Shown here: positions 45,583 to 54,688 of the stretch, one piece after another
Layout: every line of letters begins with the position of its first letter
Numbering within the stretch: position 1 is the stretch's first letter
Assembly: GCA_023443745.1 (NCBI GenBank)
Contig: JAEZTB010000019.1
Coordinates: forward strand, 62,001 to 126,000
From: Bacillota bacterium
GTDB taxonomy: Bacteria > Bacillota > Clostridia > DSM-8532
DNA: 64,000 nucleotides
Direction of reading: 5' to 3'
Program-made: the position numbers and the translations under genes
The notes under the pieces: model-generated
Seen by the model: only the letters and a program-made list of their open reading frames with translations
Told to the model about the DNA's origin: nothing
Databases searched by the model: none

Positions 45583-45826
45583 TTCTAAGCGGCATAATAA
45601 ATAAAGTTCGCCGTTTCATATAATAAAAGACTTAATATTTAGGTGAATTCGCGTATTGTTTTTCAGCTCATTTTTGGTTATTATTATAATGAAAGAACAG
45701 CATTTGTTAATTTTTTAACTCTTTAAATTCCTTTTTTCACCTCAAAAAATCACTTGATAGCGCACATTTATGAGAATGGGATTCTATGCGTTTTGGCATC
45801 TCTTTTTTTTGTTTTGCAACCTTTCA

Positions 45827-45856
45827 TGGAAACCCTTCATTTCTCCCACATATAAT
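45827..45856 (+). promoter_or_regulatory. asnB promoter
   Basis: Consensus -10 TATAAT (45851-45856) with a weak -35 TGGAAA (45827-45832) 18 bases upstream. Transcription would start near 45863, exactly where the first leader hairpin begins. Confidence 0.6.
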
Positions 45857-45863
45857 AATAGAT

Positions 45864-45922
45864 GTGGAGTTCTAAAAAGCTCCACGCGGCAAAGGCGTCG
45901 GATTATATCCGTGCGCTTTTTT
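45864..45922 (+). promoter_or_regulatory. asnB leader: hexaloop hairpin overlapping a terminator
   Basis: First hairpin: GTGGAG (45864-45869) with CTCCAC (45880-45885). Second: CGGC-[AAAGGC]-GTCG (45887-45900), a six-base loop with A at position 1 and G at position 4, as ANTAR proteins recognise. The loop and 3' strand are also the 5' arm of a terminator: AAAGGCG and CGGAT (45891-45903) pair with ATCCG and CGCTTTT (45907-45920), followed by a T-run to 45922. The two folds exclude each other. The open frame that begins at 45862 reads through this leader and is not coding. Confidence 0.72.
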
Positions 45923-45987
45923 GGTTTGGATCGAGAACAAATTTGACAATGGCTTTTACAGTAAAATCATATGGAGGAATGAGAATT

Positions 45988-47832
45988 ATGTGTGGAATTG
46001 CTGGCTGGATCAATTTTAAGCACGATATTTCTTCTCAAGAGGGTATTCTTGCAGGAATGTCTGAAACATTAAAAAACAGAGGACCTGACGCTCATGGGGA
46101 ATGGGTATCCACCCATGCACTCTTGGCCCATAGAAGACTGTCGGTGGTTGACCCGGCAGGAGGAGCACAGCCCATGGTACGAGAAAAGGGAAATCATCCT
46201 TATGTCATCATCTATAATGGGGAGTTATACAACTCAGAGGATTTGAAAAAAATTCTGACGGCAAAGGGCTACTCCTTTGAAAGTCATTCCGACACGGAGG
46301 TTCTGCTTACGGCCTACATGGAATGGGGAACTCAATGTGTTCACTACCTGAATGGCATTTACGCTTTTGGTGTATGGAGCGAAAAAGATCAGAGCCTCTT
46401 TTTGGCTCGTGACCACTTTGGTGTTAAGCCTTTATTCTATAGTATGGTTAAGGGTGACCTCATCTTTGGTTCAGAGTTGAAAACGCTCCTTAAGCATCCT
46501 CTAATAAAACCACTTCTTAATACAGAAGGTCTTTCTGAAATTTTTACCCTTTGTCCGGCCCGAACACCCGGACACGGTATCTATCATGACGTTCATGAAG
46601 TAAAGCCTGCCCACTCCATCCTCTTTGACTCCGACGGCATTCATGAGACGTGCTATTGGGCTTTAGAAAGCGCTCCCCATACCGATTCTCCCATTGATAC
46701 CATCGAAAAGATTTCATGGCTTGTCAAGGATGCGGTTAAGCGCCAACTGGTGGCTGATGTTCCTCTTTGCACCTTCTTATCGGGCGGTCTGGATTCCAGC
46801 ATCATTACCGCTGTTGCCGCCAATGACTTTGGTGCTTCTGAAATGGGACAGCTCAACACTTTCTCAATAGACTATCTTGATAATGATAAATTCTTTAAGC
46901 CTTCCCTCTTTCAACCCACACCCGATGCTCCTTATATAAAGCGCATGGCGGATGATTTCAATACATCCCATCATACCTGTACCATTGATACCCCTGAGCT
47001 GGTGGCAGCATTGAAGGATTCTGTTCTTGCGCGTGACTTTCCGGGCATGGCCGATGTGGATTCCTCGCTTCTGCTTTTCTGTCGGGAAGTTAAGAAAGCT
47101 GCAACCGTGGCCTTAAGCGGTGAGTGCGCCGATGAAATCTTTGGAGGCTACCCCTGGTTTCATCACGAAGAATTCTTTAAAGCCCCTACCTTTCCCTGGG
47201 CAAGAACCTTGGATGAGCGTCTGAAGGTACTTTCTCCAGAGCTTTTAGAGGTCATAACTCCTCAAGAATACGTGAAAAAGAGATATGAAGAAACCTTGGC
47301 TAAGGTTCCCCGGCTTATGGGTGAAAGTGTGACCGAAGCCAGAAGACGTGAGATTTTTTATCTCAATATCACCTGGTTTATGACAACGCTTCTGGATCGG
47401 AAGGACCGTATGAGTATGGCCAATGGCCTTGAGGTACGTGTTCCGTTTTGTGATTATAGGCTTGTACAGTATGTTTGGAATATTCCATGGGCACTTAAAA
47501 TGCTTGAGGAGCGTGAAAAGGGGATTTTGCGAAAATCCATGGAGGGCACACTTCCTCAGGATATCCTCTGGCGTAAAAAAAGTCCCTATCCCAAAACCCA
47601 TCATCCATCCTATACAAAGGCAGTGAAAGAGTGGCTTTCGGGTATCCTGGCAGATGGAAGCTCACCCCTGCTTCCTCTTGTTAACAAAAAGGTTTTGACT
47701 GAGCTCATCAACAGCAATGATGAAGCAGGTCATCCCTGGTTCGGCCAGCTCATGGCTCTTCCGCAACTTTTTGCCTGGCTTATTCAGGTGGATGTCTGGC
47801 TTAGGGAGTATAGGGTAAAAATCAATGCATGA
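45988..47832 (+). CDS. asnB: Glutamine-hydrolysing asparagine synthetase
   Basis: Makes asparagine from aspartate, glutamine and ATP. The class II amidotransferase nucleophile must be residue 2, and MCGIAGWINF starts at the ATG at 45988 with GGAGG 10 bases upstream, so I place the start there (614 aa) rather than at 45862. The synthetase domain has the pyrophosphate loop FLSGGLDSSIITA (about 255-267) and GECADEIFGGYPWF. No terminator is evident between it and the glnA promoter. Confidence 0.96.
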   Translation: MCGIAGWINFKHDISSQEGILAGMSETLKNRGPDAHGEWVSTHALLAHRRLSVVDPAGGAQPMVREKGNHPYVIIYNGELYNSEDLKKILTAKGYSFESHSDTEVLLTAYMEWGTQCVHYLNGIYAFGVWSEKDQSLFLARDHFGVKPLFYSMVKGDLIFGSELKTLLKHPLIKPLLNTEGLSEIFTLCPARTPGHGIYHDVHEVKPAHSILFDSDGIHETCYWALESAPHTDSPIDTIEKISWLVKDAVKRQLVADVPLCTFLSGGLDSSIITAVAANDFGASEMGQLNTFSIDYLDNDKFFKPSLFQPTPDAPYIKRMADDFNTSHHTCTIDTPELVAALKDSVLARDFPGMADVDSSLLLFCREVKKAATVALSGECADEIFGGYPWFHHEEFFKAPTFPWARTLDERLKVLSPELLEVITPQEYVKKRYEETLAKVPRLMGESVTEARRREIFYLNITWFMTTLLDRKDRMSMANGLEVRVPFCDYRLVQYVWNIPWALKMLEEREKGILRKSMEGTLPQDILWRKKSPYPKTHHPSYTKAVKEWLSGILADGSSPLLPLVNKKVLTELINSNDEAGHPWFGQLMALPQLFAWLIQVDVWLREYRVKINA

Positions 47833-47965
47833 CCCAAAATTTTATTCTTGACCGCATGCTAATTTTGCTGGAAAATGAATTTGAGGCCGTACTGTTTACT
47901 TTTATACTTTAGAAAAAGTAAAAAAACAATGATATCAACGAATATGAAGTTTTGAAAATTCACTC

Positions 47966-47995
47966 TTGCATTTTTAGGTATTTTTATGCTATAAT
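47966..47995 (+). promoter_or_regulatory. glnA promoter with extended -10
   Basis: TTGCAT (47966-47971), 18-base spacer, TATAAT (47990-47995) preceded by TGC, an extended -10. Start near 48002 gives a leader of about 128 bases. The gap 47833-47965 holds only an AT-rich inverted repeat near 47898-47922. Confidence 0.75.
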
Positions 47996-48039
47996 TTCAT
48001 TAAAAGATGCAAGTTTAGATTTAAAATAATTCAAAACTG

Positions 48040-48112
48040 TTAGGAACAAAGGCGTTCTTGGGTGGGTATACTTTATATGTATGTCTGTTCTGAGAACGCC
48101 TTAATTTATTTT
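48040..48112 (+). promoter_or_regulatory. glnA leader: ANTAR-type hexaloop hairpin overlapping a terminator
   Basis: An 8-bp stem (48040-48047 with 48054-48061, including G-U pairs; core GAAC/GTTC) closes the hexaloop AAAGGC (48048-48053; A1 and G4). Its loop and 3' strand AAGGCGTTCT (48049-48058) also pair perfectly with AGAACGCCTT (48093-48102), followed by AATTTATTTT: an intrinsic terminator with a 34-base loop that contains a second hairpin (48064-48086). Formation of the first hairpin prevents the terminator, so stabilisation by an ANTAR protein would allow read-through into glnA. Confidence 0.78.
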
Positions 48113-48129
48113 GCAAAGGAGCAAATGTT

Positions 48130-49464
48130 ATGAATTATGATCTCGATCATGAAAAAATCATACGTCTTGCTAAAGAAAATGATGTAAAATTTGTCCGTCT
48201 TCAATTCACCGATCTTTTCGGCATGTCAAAAAACCTCGCCATCACTGTGGATCATTTAGATCAGGCTCTGGAAAACAAATATATGCTGGATGGCTCCTCC
48301 ATTGACGGCTTTGCACGCATAGAAGAATCCGATATGATGCTCTATCCTGATCCGGATACCTTTATTATTTATCCCTGGCGTCCTCAAAACGGCCGGGTAG
48401 CCAGATTTATCTGCGATGTGCATAAGCCTGACGGCACGCCCTTTGAGGGAGATCCCCGGTATATTCTGAAAAGAGCGACGAAGGAAGCTGCCAAAATGGG
48501 CTATAGCTTTAATGTGGGCCCCGAATGTGAGTTCTTTCTTTTTCATACCGATGAATCCGGAAAGCCGACCACCCTCACCCATGACCATGGAAGCTATTTT
48601 GATTTAAGTCCGCTGGATCTGGGTGAGGATGCCAGACGCGATATTTGTCTGACGCTTGAAGAAATGGGTTTCGATGTTGAAGCCTCCCACCATGAAGTGG
48701 CTAATGGCCAGCATGAAATCGACTTCCGTTACGACGATGCGCTAAAGTCAGCAGATAAGTTAATGTCCTTTAAGATAGTGGTTAAAACAGTCGCCCGCCG
48801 CCACGGCCTGGCCGCAACCTTCATGCCGAAGCCTATAACGGGAATGAGCGGAAGCGGTCTCCATACCAATCTTTCGCTTTCCCGTGACGGTATAAATGTA
48901 TTTTGCGACCCAACCGACAGTCTGGGGCTTTCCCAGGAGGCCTATAGCTTTATGGCCGGAATTATGGCTCATATCAAGGCTATTACCGCTGTTTCCAACC
49001 CCATAGTAAACTCCTACAAGCGTCTGGTTTCGGGTTATGAAGCTCCTGTAAACATCACCTGGGCGACCAGAAACAGAAGTCCTCTTATCCGTATTCCCGC
49101 GGTTAAGGGTGAGGCAACACGAATTGAATTGCGAAACCCTGATCCCGCCTGTAACCCTTATTTGACCTTTGCCGTTATACTGGCAGCGGGATTGGATGGA
49201 ATTAAGAGAGGGTTGAAGCCGCCTGCCGCTGTCGAACGCAATATCTATACCCTGAGCGACGATGATAGAAAATCATTATTAATTGAACGACTGCCTGAGA
49301 ACTTGAACGAGGCCTTGAACGAGCTTGAGAAGGATCAGCTCATTCTGGATACGCTGGGCGACCATGCCGCCACCCGCTTTATAACGGCAAAACGTCAGGA
49401 GTGGGATGAATACAAGTCCTTTGTTCACAACTGGGAGATCGATCAATATTTGTACCGCTATTAA
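48130..49464 (+). CDS. glnA: Type I glutamine synthetase
   Basis: ATP-dependent amidation of glutamate; main ammonium-assimilating enzyme. 444 residues, the GSI-alpha form of Firmicutes without an adenylylation loop. Motifs: MLDGSSIDGFARIEESDMML (Asp latch), GPECEFFLF, GSGLHTNLSL, and NRSPLIRIPA. AAAGGAG precedes the ATG at 48130. First gene of glnA-nitR-gltB-gltD. GSI-alpha enzymes are usually feedback-inhibited by glutamine. Confidence 0.98.
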   Translation: MNYDLDHEKIIRLAKENDVKFVRLQFTDLFGMSKNLAITVDHLDQALENKYMLDGSSIDGFARIEESDMMLYPDPDTFIIYPWRPQNGRVARFICDVHKPDGTPFEGDPRYILKRATKEAAKMGYSFNVGPECEFFLFHTDESGKPTTLTHDHGSYFDLSPLDLGEDARRDICLTLEEMGFDVEASHHEVANGQHEIDFRYDDALKSADKLMSFKIVVKTVARRHGLAATFMPKPITGMSGSGLHTNLSLSRDGINVFCDPTDSLGLSQEAYSFMAGIMAHIKAITAVSNPIVNSYKRLVSGYEAPVNITWATRNRSPLIRIPAVKGEATRIELRNPDPACNPYLTFAVILAAGLDGIKRGLKPPAAVERNIYTLSDDDRKSLLIERLPENLNEALNELEKDQLILDTLGDHAATRFITAKRQEWDEYKSFVHNWEIDQYLYRY

Positions 49465-49555
49465 AGTTGCAGCGCAACAACCTTAACTGCATTCGTCGTT
49501 TCATAACTCACAAGAATTTATGCGATACGGATGCATCGGAAAGTGAGGATTTACT

Positions 49556-50143
49556 GTGGATACGAGCTGCAGCATCTTACTCGCGCTTAGGCAGCGGGAG
49601 TCAATAGAACAAATAAAAAATATTCTGACTCCCCGGGGCTATTCCATCATCGACAGCTGTACCTCAGGAATGCAAGCATTGAGAGTGGCAGGGTTAAGTC
49701 ATATTGATATAGCCATTGTGGGGTTCACGCTCTCGGATATGCCCGGCCTGACATTTGCCAATGACCTATTATCCCAGCAGGCCTGTTCGGTTCTTATGCT
49801 TACTCCACCCGAGCAGATTAATTATGTCAGAAACAATGCAGGTGCCAATGACATCGTGTGCCTGCCAAGACCTGTGGCTCCACAATCGCTCCTAACCTCC
49901 ATTGATCTTATTCTCCAATATCGGCAAAGGATTCAATGCATTACCCAAGAGGCTCAGAAGCTCAAAATGGATTTAAAGCGCCGGGCTATTGCCGAGAAGG
50001 CTAAAACACTGCTCATGCATAAATTAAATATGACCGAGTCCGACGCCTGGCGATACCTCCAAAAGCAGAGTATGGATTCAGGAAAGCCTTTGCAGGATGT
50101 GGCTGAGACCGTCATTAAGGAATATGGAAAGAAAGACTCTTAA
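49556..50143 (+). CDS. nitR: ANTAR-domain antiterminator, NitR-like, with degenerate receiver
   Basis: 195-residue regulator. The N-terminal domain (about 5-120) has a receiver fold, but the phospho-acceptor strand reads IDIAIVGFTLSDMPG with Gly where Asp is expected, the acidic pair is replaced (LALRQRES), and the conserved Lys is Arg (CLPRPV). A coiled linker leads to an ANTAR RNA-binding domain (about 135-192): KRRAIAEKAKTLLMHKLNMT and AWRYLQKQSMDSGKPLQDVA. GTG start at 49556 with GTGAGG 7 bases upstream. NitR in the glnA-nitR-gltAB cluster of solvent-producing clostridia is the closest known case. Likely targets are the hairpin leaders of asnB, glnA and glnN in this window. Confidence 0.9.
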   Translation: MDTSCSILLALRQRESIEQIKNILTPRGYSIIDSCTSGMQALRVAGLSHIDIAIVGFTLSDMPGLTFANDLLSQQACSVLMLTPPEQINYVRNNAGANDIVCLPRPVAPQSLLTSIDLILQYRQRIQCITQEAQKLKMDLKRRAIAEKAKTLLMHKLNMTESDAWRYLQKQSMDSGKPLQDVAETVIKEYGKKDS

Positions 50144-50156
50144 TAAACGACACAAC

Positions 50157-50190
50157 AAAGGAGCAATCGAAAGTTAAATTTCGATCATCC
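50157..50190. repeat. Palindromic repeat family B, copy between nitR and gltB
   Basis: AAAGGAGCAATCGAAA then TTTCGATCATCC around a short AT centre; the reverse complement of the copies upstream of mfd (36244-36312) with a few changes. It forms a 7-bp hairpin (ATCGAAA/TTTCGAT) in the gltB 5' region. Its loop (GTTAAA) lacks A1/G4, so it is not an ANTAR site. Confidence 0.7.
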
Positions 50191-50223
50191 CTAAGGAATT
50201 AAATTTTTAGGCAGGTGAAACAA

Positions 50224-53200
50224 ATGGACCAGCAACAACCACAAAAAATCGCACCTCTATGGCGCCCTGAATTTGAGCATGATAACTGCGGTACCGGATT
50301 TGTTGCCCACGCACTGGGCGTTAAATCCCACTCTATTATCAAGGATGCTCTGGAAGTTTTAAATCGTCTCAACCACCGTGGTGGTGCGGGCTCAGATCCT
50401 GATACCGGAGACGGTGCAGGAATTCTGACCCAGATCCCTGACGCTTTTTTCAAAAAAAGTGTTGATTTTAGTCTCCCTGAAGAGGGATTATATGCGGTTG
50501 CCCAGATTTTTTTAAGCCGCGATCAGGAAAAAAGATCATCCTCTGAAAAATTGATCTCTGAAATCATTAAGGCCAATGGTCATCATTTATCAGGCATTCG
50601 CTCCGTTCCCGTCAATCTCCATGCTTGCGGCAACGGGGCCAGAATCTCCGCTCCCTGGGTAAGCCAGTTTTTCATCCAATACCAGGGTGCTCATGATGAG
50701 AACTCCATGAATGTAGCCTCTTATGTCCTGCGCAGACTGATTGAAAAATCGACCGAACAGGCGGGCCAAGATGTTTATGTGGCAAGCCTTTCTCATAAAA
50801 CCATCATATATAAGGGTATGATGCATGCGTGGCAGCTTCAGGAGTTCTATCCTGATCTTGGTGACAGCGACTTTAAATCCGCTCTGGCCATGGTGCATTC
50901 GCGCTATTCAACCAACACCTTCCCCAGTTGGAGCAGAGCCCAGCCTTGCCGGTACATAGCCCATAACGGAGAGATCAACACCCTCCGCGGTGTAGAAAGC
51001 TCCACCTCGGCAGCCGAAAATTTCCTCCTGGGCGGCTTATTGAAGGATAAAATCAAGGAAGTTCTGCCCATCATCCATGCCGATGGCAGTGATTCCATGA
51101 AATTTGACAACCTATTTGAATTTCTATGGCTTTCAGGACGTCCCATGCCCCAGGTTCTCATGATGATGATGCCAGGCCCCTGGTCCAAGGATGCTACCAT
51201 GCCTGAGGAGCAAAGACTCTTCTACCAATATGCAGCGTGCATGCTGCCTCCCTGGGATGGCCCCGCCGCCATTACCTTTACTGACGGCAGGCTTATTGGC
51301 AGTGTTCTTGACAGAAACGGCCTGAGACCTGCCCGCTGGATAATGACCCGGGAGCATCGCATGATTCTGGCTTCCGAAGCCGGTGTCATAGATATTCCGC
51401 CCGAGGACATCATCAGGAAGGGAAAGCTTGGCCCCAATCAGATGATTCTCCTGAATACAGAAACCGGTGAGCTCATGGAGGATGCACAGATCAAGACCAC
51501 CTACTGTAAAGGCCCATGGAATGAATGGCTTAAGAAAAATTGCATCAAAACTGACTCCATAGCGAAGATACCCTTTAAGGTCTCCGATAAAAATCTTATT
51601 GACCAAATGCAAAAGTTTTTTGGCTGGACCTATGAAGACAGGATGAGTACCGTTCTCCCCATGGCAATAAGCGGTCTTGATCCAGTGGGGGCCATGGGCT
51701 TTGACGCCCCCCTGGCCATATTGTCAAACCAGTATCAGCCCTTGTTTAACTATTTTCAGCAGCTGTTTGCACAGGTAACAAACCCTCCCATCGACTCCAT
51801 TTGCGAGGAGCTTGTGACAGGCATGGATGTTTTCGTAGGAAAAAGCTGTGACTTTACTCAGGACCTGGCCGAAAATTGCGTGAAGATTCATCTTGACTCT
51901 CCTATTCTTAGCCCGTCTCTTTATACCAAGCTCAAAATGGGGATTTCAGGCTTTAAGCCGGTAGAAGTGCCCATGCTTTTCACCCGTGAGCAGGGCCTTA
52001 AAAAAGGACTCGAGAGCTTCTTTCAAAAGGCGGAAGAGGCCATTGGCGAAGGAGCCGTCATCCTTATCCTGACCGATAGGGGGGCTACTTCGGATTTAAT
52101 GCCTATCCCCTCTTTGCTGGCTTCAGCAGGACTGCACCATCACCTGATCCGCAGAGGAAAAAGAGGTGAATGCTCCCTTATTGTAGACAGCTTTGAACCC
52201 CGTGAGGTTCATCATTCAGCTTGCTTAATCGGTTATGGCGTTAAGGCTATTTATCCCCGAGGCGCTTTCGAAGTCATTGCCGATATGATCCGTAGCGGGC
52301 ATATTACCGGAATGACTGAGGAAAAGGCTTTTGAAAACTATAGCCATGCTGTGGATCATGGTATTTTGAAAGTCATGTCCAAGATGGGTATCTCCTGCGT
52401 GGACGGCTACATAAGGGCTCAGATTTTTGAAGCTCTGGGTATCTCCCAGGATGTTATAGACGAGTATTTTACTGGCACAGTCACCCGCGTAGGTGGTCTA
52501 ACTCTGCAAGAAATTGAGGCCGAATGCCTGAAGCGTCATCAAAAAGCACTGATTGATATGGATCAGGCTCTTCCTTCAGGCGGAAGATTCCAATGGAAGC
52601 GCGATGGAGAGGAACATCTTTACAACCCCGAAACCATTCATATCATTCAGACTGCCGTCAGGACCAATGACTACTCACTCTATCAGGAGTACAAACGAAG
52701 GATATGCAGCGAGAATAAAGTTGCCTTAAGACACCTATTGGACTTCAGGAAAGAACGATCTGTTCCCCTGGATGAGGTTGAGCCCGTTGAGCGAATCATC
52801 AGACGCTTTAAATCAGGTGCCATGTCCTATGGCTCTTTAAGCCAGGAGGCTCATGAATGCCTTGCAGAAGCCATGAACAGGATTGGCGGAAAGAGTAACA
52901 GCGGTGAGGGCGGTGAATCCTCCACCCGTTTTGGAACCATAAGAAACAGCAAGATCAAGCAGGTGGCTTCAGGACGCTTCGGTGTCACAAGCGAATATCT
53001 GGCATCGGCAGAAGAGATCCAAATCAAAATGGCTCAGGGGGCCAAGCCCGGCGAGGGTGGCCAGCTTCCCGGCAACAAGGTTTATCCCTGGGTAGCCCGG
53101 GTCAGACATTCAACCCCCGGCGTGAGCTTGATCTCTCCGCCACCTCACCACGACATTTATTCCATTGAGGATCTTGCCCAGCTTATTTTTGACCTGAAGA

Positions 53201-54684
53201 ATTCAAACCCCCGGGCTCGAATTAATGTGAAGCTTGTTTCCGAAACAGGCGTAGGAACAATAGCGGCAGGGGTTGCCAAGGGTGGGGCCGACGTCATTCT
53301 GATCAGCGGTTATGACGGCGGTACGGGAGCCAGTCCCAGAACCAGCATCCAGCATGCCGGCCTGCCATGGGAGATCGGGCTTTCCGAATCCCACCAGATC
53401 TTAATGGCTAACGGATTAAGAGGACGTGTCCGTCTTGAAGTGGACGGCAAGCTCATGACGGGCCGTGATGTTGCCATAGCTGCCATGATGGGTGCCGAGG
53501 AATTCGGCTTTGCCACCTTGCCACTGGTCGCCATGGGCTGTGTGATGATGCGTGTTTGCAATCTCGATACCTGCCCTGTGGGTGTCGCCACTCAAAATCC
53601 TACTTTAAGGGCTCGTTTTACCGGAAAGCCCGAGTATGTGGTCAACCTCATGAGGTTCATCGCTCAAGATTTAAGAGAAATCATGGCTGAGCTGGGCTAC
53701 AGATCCATCGATGAAATGGTAGGCCGTGCAAGCTCCCTGGTGCAGGAAAAGCAATCCGCCAAGACACAGAACCTGGATCTTTCTTCCTTGATTTCCTCAG
53801 ACCTTCCTCTGCCCTGGCATACAATTCCCGAAAGTGAAGAGCATAACAGGCTGTTCCATGATATGGTAAGATCTCTTATCGCTTCGGGCGGCGGTATGGT
53901 AAAGGGTAAGGTTAAGAATACCGAAAGAGCTGTGGCAACCCGGGTAGGCTATTTTGTCAGCAAGGAATACGGAAAACTTCCCGACGGACATTTGAAATTC
54001 GCTTTTGAAGGAACTGCCGGACAGAGCTTCGGGGCTTTCATCCCCACAGGTATTGAGCTCCAGCTTACCGGAGAGGCCAACGACTACATAGGCAAAGGCT
54101 TAAGCGGCGGACGCATTATTGTCAAAGCACCTTCCAAAGCAGGCTGGAGCAAGGAGGATAACCTTCTTTGCGGAAATGTGGCCCTGTTTGGCGCAACTAA
54201 CGGTGAGCTGTTCCTGGCTGGTCGTGCCGGAGAGCGCTTCTGTGTCAGAAACAGCGGTGCCAAGGCTGTCTGCGAGGGCGTGGGTGAGCATGGCTGTGAA
54301 TATATGACGGGCGGCATTGCCGTCATACTAGGCTCTGTCGGAAAGAACTTCGCTTCGGGTATGTCGGGCGGAATAGCCTATGTTCTTGAGAATGACGATT
54401 TTAACAGGAAGTGCAACAGAAAGATGGTGGGTCTTTATGAGCTTGATGCCATGGACGTGGTCACTCTCTATACATTGATCCGTCGTCATACCGAATATAC
54501 AGGCTCTGATATCGGACATGAAATTTTGGAAAATTGGCCGAAGATGGTGCACCGCTTTGTGAAGGTACTGCCCAACGATTATAAGGATATGCTTGATGCC
54601 ATGGCCAAGGCATCTATTGAAGGCCTCGTCGGGGACGACATGCTGGCCCGTGCCTTCAGTATAAAAACAGGGGCAGGGAGGTAA
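50224..54684 (+). CDS. gltB: Glutamate synthase large subunit
   Basis: Converts glutamine and 2-oxoglutarate to two glutamates. A propeptide of 21 residues ends before the catalytic Cys (HDNCGTGFVA), then the class II amidotransferase domain (about 22-420), central domain, FMN-binding synthase domain (GESSTRFGTIRNSKIKQVAS; ISGYDGGTGASP) with the [3Fe-4S] cysteines CVMMRVCNLDTCPVG, and the C-terminal beta-helix (GXG repeats, GLSGGRIIVKAP). AGGTGA precedes ATG 50224; the upstream in-frame GTG lies inside it. At 1486 residues it is full length. Confidence 0.98.
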   Translation: MDQQQPQKIAPLWRPEFEHDNCGTGFVAHALGVKSHSIIKDALEVLNRLNHRGGAGSDPDTGDGAGILTQIPDAFFKKSVDFSLPEEGLYAVAQIFLSRDQEKRSSSEKLISEIIKANGHHLSGIRSVPVNLHACGNGARISAPWVSQFFIQYQGAHDENSMNVASYVLRRLIEKSTEQAGQDVYVASLSHKTIIYKGMMHAWQLQEFYPDLGDSDFKSALAMVHSRYSTNTFPSWSRAQPCRYIAHNGEINTLRGVESSTSAAENFLLGGLLKDKIKEVLPIIHADGSDSMKFDNLFEFLWLSGRPMPQVLMMMMPGPWSKDATMPEEQRLFYQYAACMLPPWDGPAAITFTDGRLIGSVLDRNGLRPARWIMTREHRMILASEAGVIDIPPEDIIRKGKLGPNQMILLNTETGELMEDAQIKTTYCKGPWNEWLKKNCIKTDSIAKIPFKVSDKNLIDQMQKFFGWTYEDRMSTVLPMAISGLDPVGAMGFDAPLAILSNQYQPLFNYFQQLFAQVTNPPIDSICEELVTGMDVFVGKSCDFTQDLAENCVKIHLDSPILSPSLYTKLKMGISGFKPVEVPMLFTREQGLKKGLESFFQKAEEAIGEGAVILILTDRGATSDLMPIPSLLASAGLHHHLIRRGKRGECSLIVDSFEPREVHHSACLIGYGVKAIYPRGAFEVIADMIRSGHITGMTEEKAFENYSHAVDHGILKVMSKMGISCVDGYIRAQIFEALGISQDVIDEYFTGTVTRVGGLTLQEIEAECLKRHQKALIDMDQALPSGGRFQWKRDGEEHLYNPETIHIIQTAVRTNDYSLYQEYKRRICSENKVALRHLLDFRKERSVPLDEVEPVERIIRRFKSGAMSYGSLSQEAHECLAEAMNRIGGKSNSGEGGESSTRFGTIRNSKIKQVASGRFGVTSEYLASAEEIQIKMAQGAKPGEGGQLPGNKVYPWVARVRHSTPGVSLISPPPHHDIYSIEDLAQLIFDLKNSNPRARINVKLVSETGVGTIAAGVAKGGADVILISGYDGGTGASPRTSIQHAGLPWEIGLSESHQILMANGLRGRVRLEVDGKLMTGRDVAIAAMMGAEEFGFATLPLVAMGCVMMRVCNLDTCPVGVATQNPTLRARFTGKPEYVVNLMRFIAQDLREIMAELGYRSIDEMVGRASSLVQEKQSAKTQNLDLSSLISSDLPLPWHTIPESEEHNRLFHDMVRSLIASGGGMVKGKVKNTERAVATRVGYFVSKEYGKLPDGHLKFAFEGTAGQSFGAFIPTGIELQLTGEANDYIGKGLSGGRIIVKAPSKAGWSKEDNLLCGNVALFGATNGELFLAGRAGERFCVRNSGAKAVCEGVGEHGCEYMTGGIAVILGSVGKNFASGMSGGIAYVLENDDFNRKCNRKMVGLYELDAMDVVTLYTLIRRHTEYTGSDIGHEILENWPKMVHRFVKVLPNDYKDMLDAMAKASIEGLVGDDMLARAFSIKTGAGR

Positions 54685-54688
54685 GATT

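Noticed and set aside
45794..45818. Possible sigma-54 promoter (TTGGCA ... TTGCAA) upstream of asnB
   Set aside because: The GG and GC dinucleotides are 19 bases apart instead of 10, so it cannot be a -24/-12 promoter.
45862..45987. N-terminal extension of AsnB from the upstream ATG
   Set aside because: The catalytic Cys must be residue 2, a good ribosome site precedes the ATG at 45988, and 45862-45922 is a hairpin/terminator leader.
47896..47925. Terminator after asnB
   Set aside because: TTTACTTTT/AAAAAGTAAA can pair, but the stem is wholly AT and no T-run follows on the plus strand.
50157..50190. ANTAR site for gltB
   Set aside because: The hairpin loop is GTTAAA without A1/G4, no overlapping terminator follows, and the sequence belongs to a dispersed repeat also found upstream of mfd.
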